Source of the DNA: Rhabdonatronobacter sediminivivens
Lineage (GTDB): Bacteria > Pseudomonadota > Alphaproteobacteria > Rhodobacterales > Rhodobacteraceae
Assembly (NCBI RefSeq): GCF_013415485.1
Contig: NZ_JACBXS010000002.1
Location: forward strand, 1-64,000
Reading direction: 5' to 3'
DNA length: 64,000 nt
The translations under genes were made by a program, and so were the position numbers. The notes beneath the pieces were generated by a model. The model ran no database searches and was not told where the DNA came from. It saw only the letters and a program-made list of their open reading frames with translations. Positions 47,002-58,687 of this stretch are shown in pieces. How positions within the stretch are numbered: position 1 is the stretch's first letter; each line of letters starts with the position of its first letter.

Positions 47002-48726
47002 ATGCGCCTGCTTTCCCTGTGCCTGTTCCTGCTGTTGCCCCTTCACGCCCAGGCGCAACAGGGCACTGAATCCCCGCAGGCCGCGGGCACCGCGCCCTGG
47101 CTGGCCTTCAATCTGTCCGGCGTCAGTGACTGGAGCGCGCAGGTCCCCTTCATCGACCAGATGCGCAGCGCGCGGAGTTGGACGGGCCATCTGCCGGGAC
47201 AATGGGGCGGATGGGACCATGATGAACTGGACCGCCGCGGCTATCTGGATGAAGACGGCTGGCCGCTTCGTGTGCCCTCGGAGCTTGAGGGGATCACCAC
47301 GCTGCTCCTGACCGACATGGCACCGGATCATCAGGGGTTGGCCGGGCGCTACCGGCTGACCCATGACGGGCAGGGGCGGCTGGAGATTTCAGGCCGGGTG
47401 CAGAACCTGACCCCTGGTCGCGGACGCATGGCGGGAAGCTATACCTTCGATTATACCCCCGGCGATGGCGCCGTGATGATCACCATCCGCCGCAGCAACC
47501 CCGATGATCCCATCCGCGATATCTCGGTCATCCATGAACGCCACCAGGCCGCCCATGACGCGGGCGCCCTGTTCAACCCTGACTGGATCGCCCGGCTGCG
47601 CGGCGCACGGGCGCTGCGCTTCATCGACTGGGGGCGCACGAATGACTCCACGCTGCAGCACTGGCAGGACCGGCCCCGGGTGTCTGATTACAGCTGGGAA
47701 CCCATGGGCGTGCCGATGGAGATCATGATCCGCCTGGCCAACAAGCTGGAGGCCGACCCGTGGTTCACCCTGCCGCACAAGGCCGATGATGACTACATCC
47801 GCAACGCCGCCGAGCTGGTGCGCGACCAGCTGGACCCCGCGCGCCGCGCCTATGTGGAACTGTCGAACGAGGTCTGGAACTGGCAATTCAGCCAATCCCA
47901 CTGGGCCGAGGAACAGGCCCGCGCGCGCTGGGGCCAGGACAGCCAGTGGCAGCAATTCTACGCCATGCGCGCCGCCCGGATGGTGATGATCTGGGATGAG
48001 GTCTTTGCCGACCAGCGTGACCGGCTGATCCGCGTTCTGTCCACCCAGGCCGGCTGGCAAGGGCTGGAGGAACAGCTTACCGCTCCCCTCTGGCAGGCCG
48101 AAGACCCCGCCAATCCCGCCCCGCCAGAGCTCTTCGATGCCTATGCCATCACCGGCTATTTCAGCGGCGCCCTGGGGCAGGACCCAAAGGTCCATATGGT
48201 CCGCGACTGGCTGGCCGATTCCCTCGCCAAGACCGAAGCCGCGGCCGATGCCCAGGGGCTGCAAGGCAGTGAGGCGCAGGATTACATCGCGGCCCACCGT
48301 TTTGACCATGCCGCGGATCTGGCCGCGCAGGAACTCCGGGATGGGTCCATCAGCGGCGACAACGCCAATACCCTGCAGAGCGAGATCGACACCACCTTCC
48401 CCTATCACGCCGCCGTGGCCGCGCGCTGGGGGCTGGATCTGATCATGTACGAAGGCGGCACCCATGTCGTGGGCATCGGCGCCGAAACCGGGGATGACAC
48501 CCTGACCGAATTCTTCGCCCATCTGAACTACGCCCCGCAGATGGGCCCGCTCTACCGAGAGCTGCTGACGGGCTGGTATCGGGCAGGGGGGGACCTCTTC
48601 AATGCCTATACCGATGTTGCCCGCCCCGCGCGGCATGGCAGTTGGGGCGCCCTGCGCCACCCGCTTGACCACAACCCCAGATGGGAGGCGCTGGTGACAT
48701 TCGACCCCGAAGCCATCGCGCCATGA
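47002..48726 (+). CDS. Secreted glycoside-hydrolase-like protein (NEVWN motif)
   Basis: 574 residues with signal peptide MRLLSLCLFLLLPLHAQA. A beta-rich region occupies about residues 30-180. A TIM-barrel-like part follows, with FIDWGRTNDSTLQHWQDRP, YVELSNEVWNWQFSQSHW (Asn289-Glu290) and LDLIMYEGGTHVVGIG (Glu484). An Asn-Glu pair in the middle and a second Glu near the end in a YEGG context mimic the acid/base and nucleophile of clan GH-A retaining glycosidases. Homologues are sometimes labelled cellulose-binding, with no proven activity known to me. GGAG precedes the ATG. It starts eleven bases after the SGNH-like gene and overlaps the glycosyltransferase, so the three form an operon. Confidence 0.7.
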   Translation: MRLLSLCLFLLLPLHAQAQQGTESPQAAGTAPWLAFNLSGVSDWSAQVPFIDQMRSARSWTGHLPGQWGGWDHDELDRRGYLDEDGWPLRVPSELEGITTLLLTDMAPDHQGLAGRYRLTHDGQGRLEISGRVQNLTPGRGRMAGSYTFDYTPGDGAVMITIRRSNPDDPIRDISVIHERHQAAHDAGALFNPDWIARLRGARALRFIDWGRTNDSTLQHWQDRPRVSDYSWEPMGVPMEIMIRLANKLEADPWFTLPHKADDDYIRNAAELVRDQLDPARRAYVELSNEVWNWQFSQSHWAEEQARARWGQDSQWQQFYAMRAARMVMIWDEVFADQRDRLIRVLSTQAGWQGLEEQLTAPLWQAEDPANPAPPELFDAYAITGYFSGALGQDPKVHMVRDWLADSLAKTEAAADAQGLQGSEAQDYIAAHRFDHAADLAAQELRDGSISGDNANTLQSEIDTTFPYHAAVAARWGLDLIMYEGGTHVVGIGAETGDDTLTEFFAHLNYAPQMGPLYRELLTGWYRAGGDLFNAYTDVARPARHGSWGALRHPLDHNPRWEALVTFDPEAIAP

Positions 48727-49547
48727 CCGGGGGGCTCAGCATCCTCATCCCGGCCAGCAACGAAGGCCCCTGGATCGGCGCCTGCCTGTCGGCCCTGGCC
48801 CAAAGCTCGCCCGCGCCCGATGGCCCGGTGCAGGTGATCGTCATCGCCAATGGCTGCCAGGATGATACTGCCGCAAAGGCCCGCGCCAGCGCCCCGCAGA
48901 TCCAGGCCCGCGGCTGGCAGCTAGAGGTGCTGGAACTTGCACAGGGCAGCAAACCCGCAGCCCTCAACGCAGGCGATGCCGCCGCAAGACACCCCGCCCG
49001 GCTCTATCTGGACGCCGATGTGCGCCCCGAACCCGCCCTTCTGGCCCAGATCTCCCAATCCCTGTGCAGCGCCGAACCGCGCTATGTCACCGGCACCCCC
49101 CGTATCGCACCCCCCCGCAGCGCCGCCACGCGCCTCTATGCGCGCGCCTGGTCCATGGTCCCCTTCAACCAGAGCGCAGCCCCGGGCTATGGTCTCTTCG
49201 CCGTCACCGCCACGGGCCGCGCCCGCTGGCAGGACTGGCCCGATATCATCTCCGACGACACTTTCGCCCGGCTTCAGTTCGCCCCGTCCGAGCGTATCCA
49301 ACTGCCCGCGCAGTATGACTGGCCCCTCCCCGAAGGCCTCAGGCCCCTGATCCGCGTCCGCGCCCGCCAGGACCGTGGCGTGCGCCAGATCGCCGAGCGC
49401 TACCCCCATCTGCCTGGCCAGGATCACAAATCCCGCACCCGCCTGACCACCCTGTTCCGCGCCGCCCCCCTCGGCACGCTGGTCTATGCCGCCGTGATCC
49501 TGCTCGCCCGCCTTCAGGGTGCCTCCGGCTGGGCACGTGGCCGCTGA
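48723..49547 (+). CDS. Family 2 glycosyltransferase
   Basis: 274 residues. The GT-A N-terminus LSILIPASNEGPWIGACLSA is followed by VIVIANGCQDDTAAKA, ELAQGSKPAALNAGDAAA and the DxD motif in RLYLDADVRPEPALL. ISDDTFARLQF is the acceptor-side acidic block. A single C-terminal hydrophobic helix (APLGTLVYAAVILLARL) may tether it to the membrane. No QxxRW motif, so it is not a cellulose/chitin-synthase type processive enzyme. The ATGA overlap with the preceding gene shows translational coupling. Donor and acceptor sugars are unknown. Confidence 0.88.
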   Translation: MTGGLSILIPASNEGPWIGACLSALAQSSPAPDGPVQVIVIANGCQDDTAAKARASAPQIQARGWQLEVLELAQGSKPAALNAGDAAARHPARLYLDADVRPEPALLAQISQSLCSAEPRYVTGTPRIAPPRSAATRLYARAWSMVPFNQSAAPGYGLFAVTATGRARWQDWPDIISDDTFARLQFAPSERIQLPAQYDWPLPEGLRPLIRVRARQDRGVRQIAERYPHLPGQDHKSRTRLTTLFRAAPLGTLVYAAVILLARLQGASGWARGR

Positions 49548-49594
49548 CCTGCGCCTGCGGGTTTTACTTGCCGCACATACGCTCAGGGGGTGAA

Positions 49595-49673
49595 TGCGCG
49601 CCTGCGCGCAGAGGGGGCAGAATGCCCCCTTGTCCGCACGCAGTGCCAGAAGGCTTGCGCGCGGAACGCGCGC
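49595..49673. repeat. Cluster of three GC-rich hairpins
   Basis: TGCGCG-CCTG-CGCGCA (49595-49610), AGGGGGCA-GAA-TGCCCCCT (49612-49630) and GCGCGC-GGAAC-GCGCGC (49657-49673) lie in the 226-base gap between the glycosyltransferase and the acetyltransferase. No T-tract follows. The arrangement resembles the triple hairpin at 8792-8861. Confidence 0.55.
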
Positions 49674-49773
49674 TCCGCATGACTCCCGTTGCCAGCACCC
49701 CCGAATGCCGCCTGCACATTGCAACCCCCGCGCCAACCCCGTATCCCTGACGCATCTGCCGGAGTCCCTGACC

Positions 49774-50229
49774 ATGACCACCCTCCAGATCCGCCCCGCC
49801 GCCCCTTCCGATGAACCCGCCTGGCGCCAGCTCTGGGCGGGGTATCTGCGCTTCTACCGGGCCGAGGTCCCCGAAGACGTCACCGCCGGCACCTGGGCGC
49901 GCCTCCTGGACCCGGAAAGCACCATGGGCTGCCTGCTGGCCGAACAGGATGGCCGGGTGATCGGCCTGTGCAACTATCTCTTCCACGCCAACACCTGGTC
50001 GCTGGCCCCCACCTGCTACCTTCAGGACCTCTATGTGGACCCGGCAGCCCGTGGCAGCACCGCTGCCCGGGCGCTGATCGAAGGGTGCGAAACCGTTGCC
50101 CGTGACAGGGGCGCCTTCCGCCTCTACTGGCTGACGCAGGAATACAACGGCCCCGCGCGCTCGCTCTACGATACCATCACCCCACGATCGTCCTTCATCG
50201 TCTATCGCAAGGGCCTCGCACCCCAATGA
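49774..50229 (+). CDS. GNAT-family N-acetyltransferase
   Basis: 151 residues. It starts LQIRPAAPSDEPAWRQLW, with a first-helix pattern WAGYLRFYRAEV typical of this GNAT subgroup. YLQDLYVDPAARGSTAARAL is the acetyl-CoA loop (here ARGST rather than the usual RGxG), and YWLTQEYNGPARSLYD is the C-terminal helix block. It ends FIVYRKGL. Substrate unknown. GGAG (49761-49764) precedes the ATG. The stop overlaps the peroxiredoxin start. Confidence 0.87.
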   Translation: MTTLQIRPAAPSDEPAWRQLWAGYLRFYRAEVPEDVTAGTWARLLDPESTMGCLLAEQDGRVIGLCNYLFHANTWSLAPTCYLQDLYVDPAARGSTAARALIEGCETVARDRGAFRLYWLTQEYNGPARSLYDTITPRSSFIVYRKGLAPQ

Positions 50230-50792
50230 GCGTCACCCCCGAACCGCCCGACTGGTCCCGCATTCCCGCCCCCGCCGATGATGGTGCGGCGGCTCACCTG
50301 CAGGGCGCAAGGCTTCCGGCGCTGGCGCTTCCCTCGACCGAAGGTCCGCCGGTGGACCTCTCGGCGCTGCCCGGGCGCACGGTGGTCTATGTCTACCCCA
50401 TGACAGCGGTGCCGGGCCGCGCGCTGCCCCGGGGCTGGGACGAGATCCCGGGCGCGCGCGGCTGCACCCCCCAGTCCTGCAGCTTCCGCGACCATTTTGC
50501 CGAGCTGCGCGCCGCGGGGGTCGATCATCTCTTCGGCCTGTCGGCCCAACCCCTCGCCGAAGGCGCCGAGGCCGCCCGCCGCCTGCACCTTCCCTTCCCT
50601 CTGCTCTCGGACGCGGCGGGGGCGCTGCGCCGCGCGCTCGCCTTGCCCAGCTTCACCGCCGACGGGATCCTCTGCCTGCACCGCATGAGCTGGGTGATCG
50701 AACAGGGCAGCATACGCCACTGCTTCCACCCGGTGTTCCCCCCCGATGCCAGCGCCGCACAGGTGCTGGACTGGCTGCGCCAACAGAGATGA
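50226..50792 (+). CDS. Peroxiredoxin (AhpC/TSA, BCP-like)
   Basis: 188 residues. The thioredoxin-fold peroxidase site is GARGCTPQSCSFRDHF, with Cys80 as probable peroxidatic and Cys85 as resolving residue, in the BCP arrangement Cx4C. VVYVYPMTAVPGRALPRG is the preceding strand and loop. It ends with a tail VLDWLRQQR. It reduces H2O2 or organic hydroperoxides using thioredoxin or a similar donor. Four-base overlaps link it to the acetyltransferase before and the transporter after it. Confidence 0.88.
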   Translation: MSVTPEPPDWSRIPAPADDGAAAHLQGARLPALALPSTEGPPVDLSALPGRTVVYVYPMTAVPGRALPRGWDEIPGARGCTPQSCSFRDHFAELRAAGVDHLFGLSAQPLAEGAEAARRLHLPFPLLSDAAGALRRALALPSFTADGILCLHRMSWVIEQGSIRHCFHPVFPPDASAAQVLDWLRQQR

Positions 50793-51679
50793 GCCGACCC
50801 GCTGCAAGCCCCGCCGCCATGAGCGGGCAAAACCAGATGCTGCTGGTCGTGACGGCCGCCTCTTTCGGGGCCTCGCCGCTGCTGCTGACGCTTGCCGTGC
50901 AGGAGATCCCGCCCTTCCAGCTGGCTGCCCTGCGCGCGCTGCTGGGACTGCCGCTGATCGCGCTTGTGGCGCTCAGCTTCGGCAAGCTGCAGCGCCCCTC
51001 GGTCGCGGACGGGATCACGGCGCTGGTGGGCGGCGTCTTCGTCATTGCCATAACCTATGTGACCATGGCGGCAGGGATGCAGTATATCCCCAGCGGTCTG
51101 GGCGGCATCCTCTACGCGACCATGCCGCTCTTTACCTTTGCGCTGGCGGCGCTGTTTCTGGACGATGAGCCGATGCGGCTGTCGCAACTGGTCCGCATCG
51201 CCCTGGGCTTTGCCGGGGTGGCGCTGATTGTCGGCCCGCAACTCCTGGCCGAGGGGGTATCAGGCGCAGGCTGGGGCACGCTGATCACGCTGATCTCGCC
51301 GCTCGCCTATGCCATCGGAAATGTCTGGCTGCGCCGGCGCCCGCCGGTCAACGCGCTGATGCTCAGCACCGGCATGTTTCTGGGCGGCGCGCTGGTCCTT
51401 GTCCCCGCGGCACTGCTGGTCGAGGGCCTGCCACAACTCTCCCCGGACGGCGCCTTGCTGCTGACCTTGACGGCGCTGGTGGTGCTGGCGACGGTGCTTC
51501 CGGCGGTGCTGAACTATGTGCTGGTGCGCCGGGCAGGGGCCAATGCGGCGTCGCTGGCCATGTTCCTTTTGCCAGCCTTCTCGGTCATCTATGGCAGCAT
51601 CTTTCTGGCCGAACGCCTGCCACTGCTGGCTTTTCTTGGCCTGGCGCTGGTGATCGCCGCCTCGCTCCGCCGTCACTGA
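50789..51679 (+). CDS. DMT-superfamily (EamA) transporter
   Basis: 296 residues with ten predicted transmembrane helices in two EamA halves. Landmarks are PFQLAALRALLGLPLIALVA in the first half, the inter-repeat helix GLGGILYATMPLFTFALAAL and VLNYVLVRRAGANAASLAMF in the second half. LFLDDEPMRLSQLVRIALGF and IFLAERLPLLAFLGLALVI are typical EamA ends. Members export amino acids or other small metabolites; substrate unknown. The ATG overlaps the peroxiredoxin stop. Confidence 0.9.
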   Translation: MSRPAASPAAMSGQNQMLLVVTAASFGASPLLLTLAVQEIPPFQLAALRALLGLPLIALVALSFGKLQRPSVADGITALVGGVFVIAITYVTMAAGMQYIPSGLGGILYATMPLFTFALAALFLDDEPMRLSQLVRIALGFAGVALIVGPQLLAEGVSGAGWGTLITLISPLAYAIGNVWLRRRPPVNALMLSTGMFLGGALVLVPAALLVEGLPQLSPDGALLLTLTALVVLATVLPAVLNYVLVRRAGANAASLAMFLLPAFSVIYGSIFLAERLPLLAFLGLALVIAASLRRH

Positions 51680-51703
51680 CGCATTGCCCCAGTCACCTGC
51701 CGG

Positions 51704-51760
51704 ATCGGCGCGCCTGCGCGCCGGTCAGCGCCCCCGCGGCGCGCGGGTGGGTGGGTGGGG
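51704..51760 (+). other. CCTG-loop hairpin and plus-strand G-quadruplex motif
   Basis: ATCGGCGCG-CCTG-CGCGCCGGT (about 51704-51725, 9-bp stem with one G-T pair) is followed by GGG-T-GGG-T-GGG-T-GGGG at 51745-51760, a perfect quadruplex motif with single-base loops. Both are in the convergent gap between the DMT transporter and the end of the atp operon, on the strand that would be the transporter's 3' untranslated RNA. Confidence 0.65.
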
Positions 51761-51810
51761 CGTGACGCGGGGGCGCTTCCCGCTTGGAACGGGCGCCAGA
51801 TCCCACCCAT

Positions 51811-51841
51811 GGAAAAGCCCCCGGCCACAGGGGCCGGGGGC
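51811..51841 (-). terminator. Intrinsic terminator of the atp operon
   Basis: On the minus strand GCCCCCGGCC-CCTGT-GGCCGGGGGC (51817-51841) forms a 10-bp perfect stem with a 5-nt loop, followed by TTTTCC. It lies 25 bases after the atpC stop. It is the clearest rho-independent terminator in the window. Confidence 0.8.
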
Positions 51842-51866
51842 GTCAATGCACGGAAGCTGCGCGCGA

Positions 51867-52274
51867 TCAGTCTGCGCGCAATCCGTTTTCGGTGGCCAGC
51901 GCCTGCAGGTCGGCAACAGCCTTGGCCAGCATGTCCATATGCTCTTGCGGCGCCTCATCCAGCGCGCGGCGGGCATCCGTGATCATCTCGCCATAGATTT
52001 CCTGGGTGAAATCCACGGTGCCCATGCCCTTCTCGGCCAGGACCGACACACCTTCGGCACCGATCTCGGCAAAGCCGCCGGTCACCACGAAGCGCTCCTC
52101 GCCCGCGTCGGTTTCCACCGCCACGATTCCGGGGCGCAACGTGGTCAGGGTCGGTGCGTGCCCGGGCATGGCGGTCATGTCGCCTTCGGCCCCGGGGATG
52201 CGCACCGCCTTGGCCGCGACCGAGGCCAGTTTGCGCTCGGGCGAGACAAGGTCGAATTGCATTGTATCGGCCAT
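51867..52274 (-). CDS. atpC: F1F0 ATP synthase subunit epsilon
   Basis: 135 residues. The N-terminal beta-sandwich starts MQFDLVSPERKLASVAAKAV and has GAEGDMTAMPGHAPTLTTLR and FVVTGGFAEI. The C-terminal helical hairpin (DARRALDEAPQEHMDMLAKA) is short. The subunit links gamma to the c-ring and can inhibit ATP hydrolysis. It is the last gene of the operon, 13 bases after atpD. Confidence 0.95.
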   Translation of the reverse strand: MADTMQFDLVSPERKLASVAAKAVRIPGAEGDMTAMPGHAPTLTTLRPGIVAVETDAGEERFVVTGGFAEIGAEGVSVLAEKGMGTVDFTQEIYGEMITDARRALDEAPQEHMDMLAKAVADLQALATENGLRAD

Positions 52275-52287
52275 AGCGGCGCTCTCC

Positions 52288-53733
<1,446 letters not shown>

Positions 53734-54603
53734 TCAGAGCGCCTCGGCGCCCGAAATGATCTCGATGAGTTCCTTGGTGATCGCAGCCTGGCGCGAGCGG
53801 TTGTATTCGATGGTCAGCCGGTCGATCATGTCGCCCGCGTTGCGGGTGGCGTTGTCCATCGCGCTCATCCGTGCGCCCTGTTCCGATGCCGCGTTCTCCA
53901 GCAGCGCCGCAAAGACCTGCGTGGCCACGGACCGTGGCAGCAGCTCCTCCAGGATCGCTTCCTCGGACGGCTCGTAGTCATAGAGCGTGCTGGCCTCGGC
54001 ATCCTCGGGCACCGGGGCGGGGATGATCTGCTGCGGCGTCGGCACCTGGCTGATCACCGACTGGAAGCGGTTGTAGAAGATCGTCGCCACGTCGAATTCA
54101 CCGGCGGCAAAGCGCTTGAGGATATCCTCGGCGATGTCGCGGGCGTTGACATAGCCCACGCGCTTGACCTCGGACAGGTCCACATGGCCGATCAGATGAT
54201 CGCCCAGATCGCGGCGCAGCTGTTCGCGGCCCTTCTTGCCAACGGTCAGGATCTTGACCGTCTTGCCCTCGGCCTTCAGCTTCTCGGCGCGGTAGCGCGC
54301 GATCTTGACGATGGACGAGTTGAAGCCGCCGCAGAGCCCCCGCTCGGCGGTCATCACCACCAGCAGATGCGTCTGTTCGCTGCCCGTGCCCGAGAGCAGG
54401 CGCGGGGCCGTGTCCGACCCTTGCACCGAGGCGGCAAGGCCGTTGACCACGGCCTCCATGCGTTCCGCATAGGGCCGGGCGTTTTCGGCGGCTTCCTGGG
54501 CGCGGCGGAGCTTGGCCGCCGCGACCATCTGCATGGCCTTGGTGATCTTCCGGGTCGATTTGACCGAGTTGATCCGGTTCTTGAGGTCCTTGAGGCTTGG
54601 CAT
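53734..54603 (-). CDS. atpG: F1F0 ATP synthase subunit gamma
   Basis: 289 residues, the central rotor shaft. The N-terminal coil [20 protein letters not shown] followed by [16 protein letters not shown] and the C-terminal signature [20 protein letters not shown] are diagnostic. The middle Rossmann-like domain has [19 protein letters not shown]. It lies 20 bases after atpA. Confidence 0.97.
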   Translation of the reverse strand: MPSLKDLKNRINSVKSTRKITKAMQMVAAAKLRRAQEAAENARPYAERMEAVVNGLAASVQGSDTAPRLLSGTGSEQTHLLVVMTAERGLCGGFNSSIVKIARYRAEKLKAEGKTVKILTVGKKGREQLRRDLGDHLIGHVDLSEVKRVGYVNARDIAEDILKRFAAGEFDVATIFYNRFQSVISQVPTPQQIIPAPVPEDAEASTLYDYEPSEEAILEELLPRSVATQVFAALLENAASEQGARMSAMDNATRNAGDMIDRLTIEYNRSRQAAITKELIEIISGAEAL

Positions 54604-54623
54604 GTTGCGTTCCCCTCACGCCC

Positions 54624-56162
<1,539 letters not shown>

Positions 56163-56723
56163 TTATCCGACCTCTTTCATTGCATTCTGGAGGGCCGCGA
56201 GCTTCGAGCGGATCGAGGTATCGATCATCCGGGAGCCCACTTTGACAACAAGGCCGCCGATGAGCGCATCATCGACAGCCAGCTTGAGTTTGACGTCCTT
56301 GCCGATGCGGTCCTTCAACGTGCGGACCAGATCGGCCTCCTGCGCGGCGCTGAGCGCGCGGGCAGAGGTGACTTCGGCGGTGACTTCGCCCTTTTCCTCG
56401 GCGATCAGGGCGCGCAGCCCGGACAGCATCTGCGGCAGCACGAACAGCCGCCGCTTCGAGGCCATCAGCCCCAGCGCACCGGCCACCGTCTGCGACAGGC
56501 CCAGCTTGGCGGCCAGCGCGGCCACGGCGCGGGTCTGGTCGGCGCGTGAATACACGGGTGAAGCAATGAGGGACCGGAAATCGGCGCTTTCGTCCAGCGC
56601 GCTGTCGAGGGTATCGACATCCTTTTCGAGCGCGGCAAGGGCGGAGTCTTCTTTCGCCAGTTCAAAGATGGCGGTCGCATAACGCATGGCTATGCCGGAG
56701 GAGATCGAAGCTGGTTCGGACAC
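56163..56723 (-). CDS. atpH: F1F0 ATP synthase subunit delta
   Basis: 186 residues from a GTG at 56723, giving [20 protein letters not shown]; an in-frame GTG two codons upstream (56729) is possible, but AAAGGGT fits the later start better. The subunit holds the alpha crown to the peripheral stalk. The conserved C-terminal signature is [20 protein letters not shown] followed by [14 protein letters not shown]. It is first gene of the F1 operon; no F0 genes (atpB, E, F) are nearby, as usual in this group. Confidence 0.95.
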   Translation of the reverse strand: MSEPASISSGIAMRYATAIFELAKEDSALAALEKDVDTLDSALDESADFRSLIASPVYSRADQTRAVAALAAKLGLSQTVAGALGLMASKRRLFVLPQMLSGLRALIAEEKGEVTAEVTSARALSAAQEADLVRTLKDRIGKDVKLKLAVDDALIGGLVVKVGSRMIDTSIRSKLAALQNAMKEVG

Positions 56724-56815
56724 GTCCACCCTTTCGATTCTGGTTGATCACCAACCCTCGCGCTGGGTCCGGTGACGGGGATGCACTTGTTGACGCGGCA
56801 TTGCAAATCGGCGCG

Positions 56816-56844
56816 GGTTTAGCAGAGGCCTTCGGTCCTAGCAA
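56816..56844 (-). promoter_or_regulatory. Putative atpHAGDC promoter
   Basis: On the minus strand TTGCTA (complement of 56839-56844) and TAAACC (complement of 56816-56821) are separated by 17 bases. They lie about 90 bases upstream of atpH, in the gap to the methyltransferase gene. The gap of 222 bases contains nothing else recognised. Confidence 0.35.
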
Positions 56845-56945
56845 CAGCGAAGGTCACTGCGGCGTGAAAGCTTTCGCTGCCTTTGTGCCTTTGATCTGCG
56901 CCGGGATCGCTGCGGTGCAGCATATTCCTGCGGCAAATTGTCCTT

Positions 56946-57776
56946 TCATGCTTTGTCTGTCAGCCGCCGACCGGCGCCCGGGGGCGATGATTCTGCGCAA
57001 ACCCGCCGCATTGCGCCATCACGGCGCAGGGCAGGGCGCACGCCGCCGGGCTGGGTCACGCCATCAAGCACCCGCAGCGGCCTGTTCACGGCATCGCGCA
57101 GCCCTGGCCGCGTGGGGGCGGGCCGTTCCAGCCGGGCCTGCACCATCAGCACGCCCCCGGCATGATAGCGCGACAGCCTGCGCCCGGCGCGTTCCAGCGG
57201 CATGGCCACGCGCAGCCAGAAGGGCGTGTCACGCGGCGGAAAGAACAGCGCGGCCTGATGGTCTTCGGGCACGAAGCCATGGGCACGCAGTTGCGCTTCG
57301 ATCTGTGACAGCGAATAGGGGCGGCCCAGGGCAAAGGGCGTGCCTTCGCGCCGTGCCCACAGGCCCGAGCGGTTGGGCAGCACAAACAGCGCCTGTCCCC
57401 GCGGGGACAGCACCCGCGCGCATTCCTCCAGCACCGCTGCCGGGCGGTGGGTGCTTTCCAGCCCGTGCATGACCAGCAGAAGGTCCACGCTGTCCGTGGC
57501 CAGCGGCCAGCGGGTTTCCTCGACCAGGACGGAATGGTTGTCGAGCTCGGGCGGCCAATGCATCACGCCCTGCGGTCCGGGCATCAGGGCGACAACCCGG
57601 CGGGCCTGGTCCAGAAAGGGGCGCAGCATCGGCGCGGCAAAGCCGTATCCGGCCACCGTCTGCCCCTTCGGTTCCGGCCAGAGCGCGACAATCCGGTCGC
57701 GCACCGCCTTCTGCGCCGTGCGTCCCAGCGTGGTGGTATAGTAGAAATCACGCAGGTCGGTGACATCAAGGTGCAT
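56946..57776 (-). CDS. Class I SAM-dependent methyltransferase-like protein
   Basis: 276 residues. The N-terminal [20 protein letters not shown] precedes a Rossmann-like methyltransferase core. The first glycine loop is weak ([20 protein letters not shown]). [20 protein letters not shown] is the motif after strand 4 and [20 protein letters not shown] after strand 5. The C-terminal 70 residues are basic and poorly structured. The substrate is unknown. It resembles methyltransferases that sit divergently from gloB in other Rhodobacteraceae. The ATG gives [15 protein letters not shown], and gloB starts 61 bases away on the opposite strand. Confidence 0.85.
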   Translation of the reverse strand: MHLDVTDLRDFYYTTTLGRTAQKAVRDRIVALWPEPKGQTVAGYGFAAPMLRPFLDQARRVVALMPGPQGVMHWPPELDNHSVLVEETRWPLATDSVDLLLVMHGLESTHRPAAVLEECARVLSPRGQALFVLPNRSGLWARREGTPFALGRPYSLSQIEAQLRAHGFVPEDHQAALFFPPRDTPFWLRVAMPLERAGRRLSRYHAGGVLMVQARLERPAPTRPGLRDAVNRPLRVLDGVTQPGGVRPALRRDGAMRRVCAESSPPGAGRRLTDKA

Positions 57777-57837
57777 TGAACCCTCGGCGCATGTGTCGCA
57801 TCCTTTGTCAGGTTAGAGACATTCGGAGAAATAAACC

Positions 57838-58605
57838 ATGGCCTTGACGTTGCGCGCCGTGCCGTGCCTTTCGGACAACTATGCCTATCTGGTGCATGAC
57901 ACCGACAGCGGCGAAACCGCCGTGATCGACGTGCCCGAAACCGGGCCGATTCTGGAGGTGCTGAAGGCCGAGGGCTGGACCCTGGGCCATATCCTGATCA
58001 CGCATCATCATGATGATCATATTGGCGGCGTGGCAGAGCTTCGCGCAAGTACCGGCGCGCGGGTTGTCGGTGCGGCCGCCGATGCGCACCGCCTGCCGCC
58101 GCTGGATGCCGCAGTCTCGGCGGGTGACAGCCATGCCATGGGGCCGGTGCGGGCAGAGGTGATGGATGTTTCCGGCCATGCCGACAATCACATCGCCTGG
58201 CATTTTCCGGACGCGAAACTCTGCTTCACCGGGGACAGCCTGATGGCGCTGGGGTGTGGGCGGCTGTTCGAAGGCACGCCTGAACAGATGTGGGCCAGCC
58301 TGCAGCGGATCAATGCCCTGCCGGGCGAGACGCTGATCTGTTCCGGCCATGACTACACCGCCGCCAACGCCCGTTTCGCGCTGAGCATCGAGCCCGACAA
58401 CACCGCCCTGCAGGAGCGGATCGCGGGTTTTGATGCTGACCGCGCCGCCGGAAAGCCGATGGCCGTTGTGCCGCTGGACACCGAACGCGCCACCAACCCG
58501 TTCCTGCGCGCCGCCGCGCCGCATATCAAGGCCTCGCTGGGCATGGCCGGGGCGCCCGATGCGGTGGTCTTTGCCGAAATCCGCCGCCGCAAGGATGCAT
58601 TCTGA
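57838..58605 (+). CDS. gloB: Hydroxyacylglutathione hydrolase (glyoxalase II)
   Basis: 255 residues. It hydrolyses S-D-lactoylglutathione to D-lactate and glutathione, the second step of methylglyoxal detoxification. The binuclear metal motif is ITHHHDDHIGGV (His56, His58, Asp60, His61 region). VSGHADNHIAWHFP and CFTGDSLMALGCGRLFEGTP carry further ligands, and ICSGHDYTAANARFAL the last His. The C-terminal ATNPFLRAAAPHI is the glutathione-binding end specific to GloB. GGAGAAATAAACC precedes the ATG. Confidence 0.96.
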   Translation: MALTLRAVPCLSDNYAYLVHDTDSGETAVIDVPETGPILEVLKAEGWTLGHILITHHHDDHIGGVAELRASTGARVVGAAADAHRLPPLDAAVSAGDSHAMGPVRAEVMDVSGHADNHIAWHFPDAKLCFTGDSLMALGCGRLFEGTPEQMWASLQRINALPGETLICSGHDYTAANARFALSIEPDNTALQERIAGFDADRAAGKPMAVVPLDTERATNPFLRAAAPHIKASLGMAGAPDAVVFAEIRRRKDAF

Positions 58606-58687
58606 CCGTCTCCTCACCGGGCTGGCATTAACCCGACAGTCGTATATACCGTGATATGTCAGATCACCGCATTCGAAAGGGTCATGC

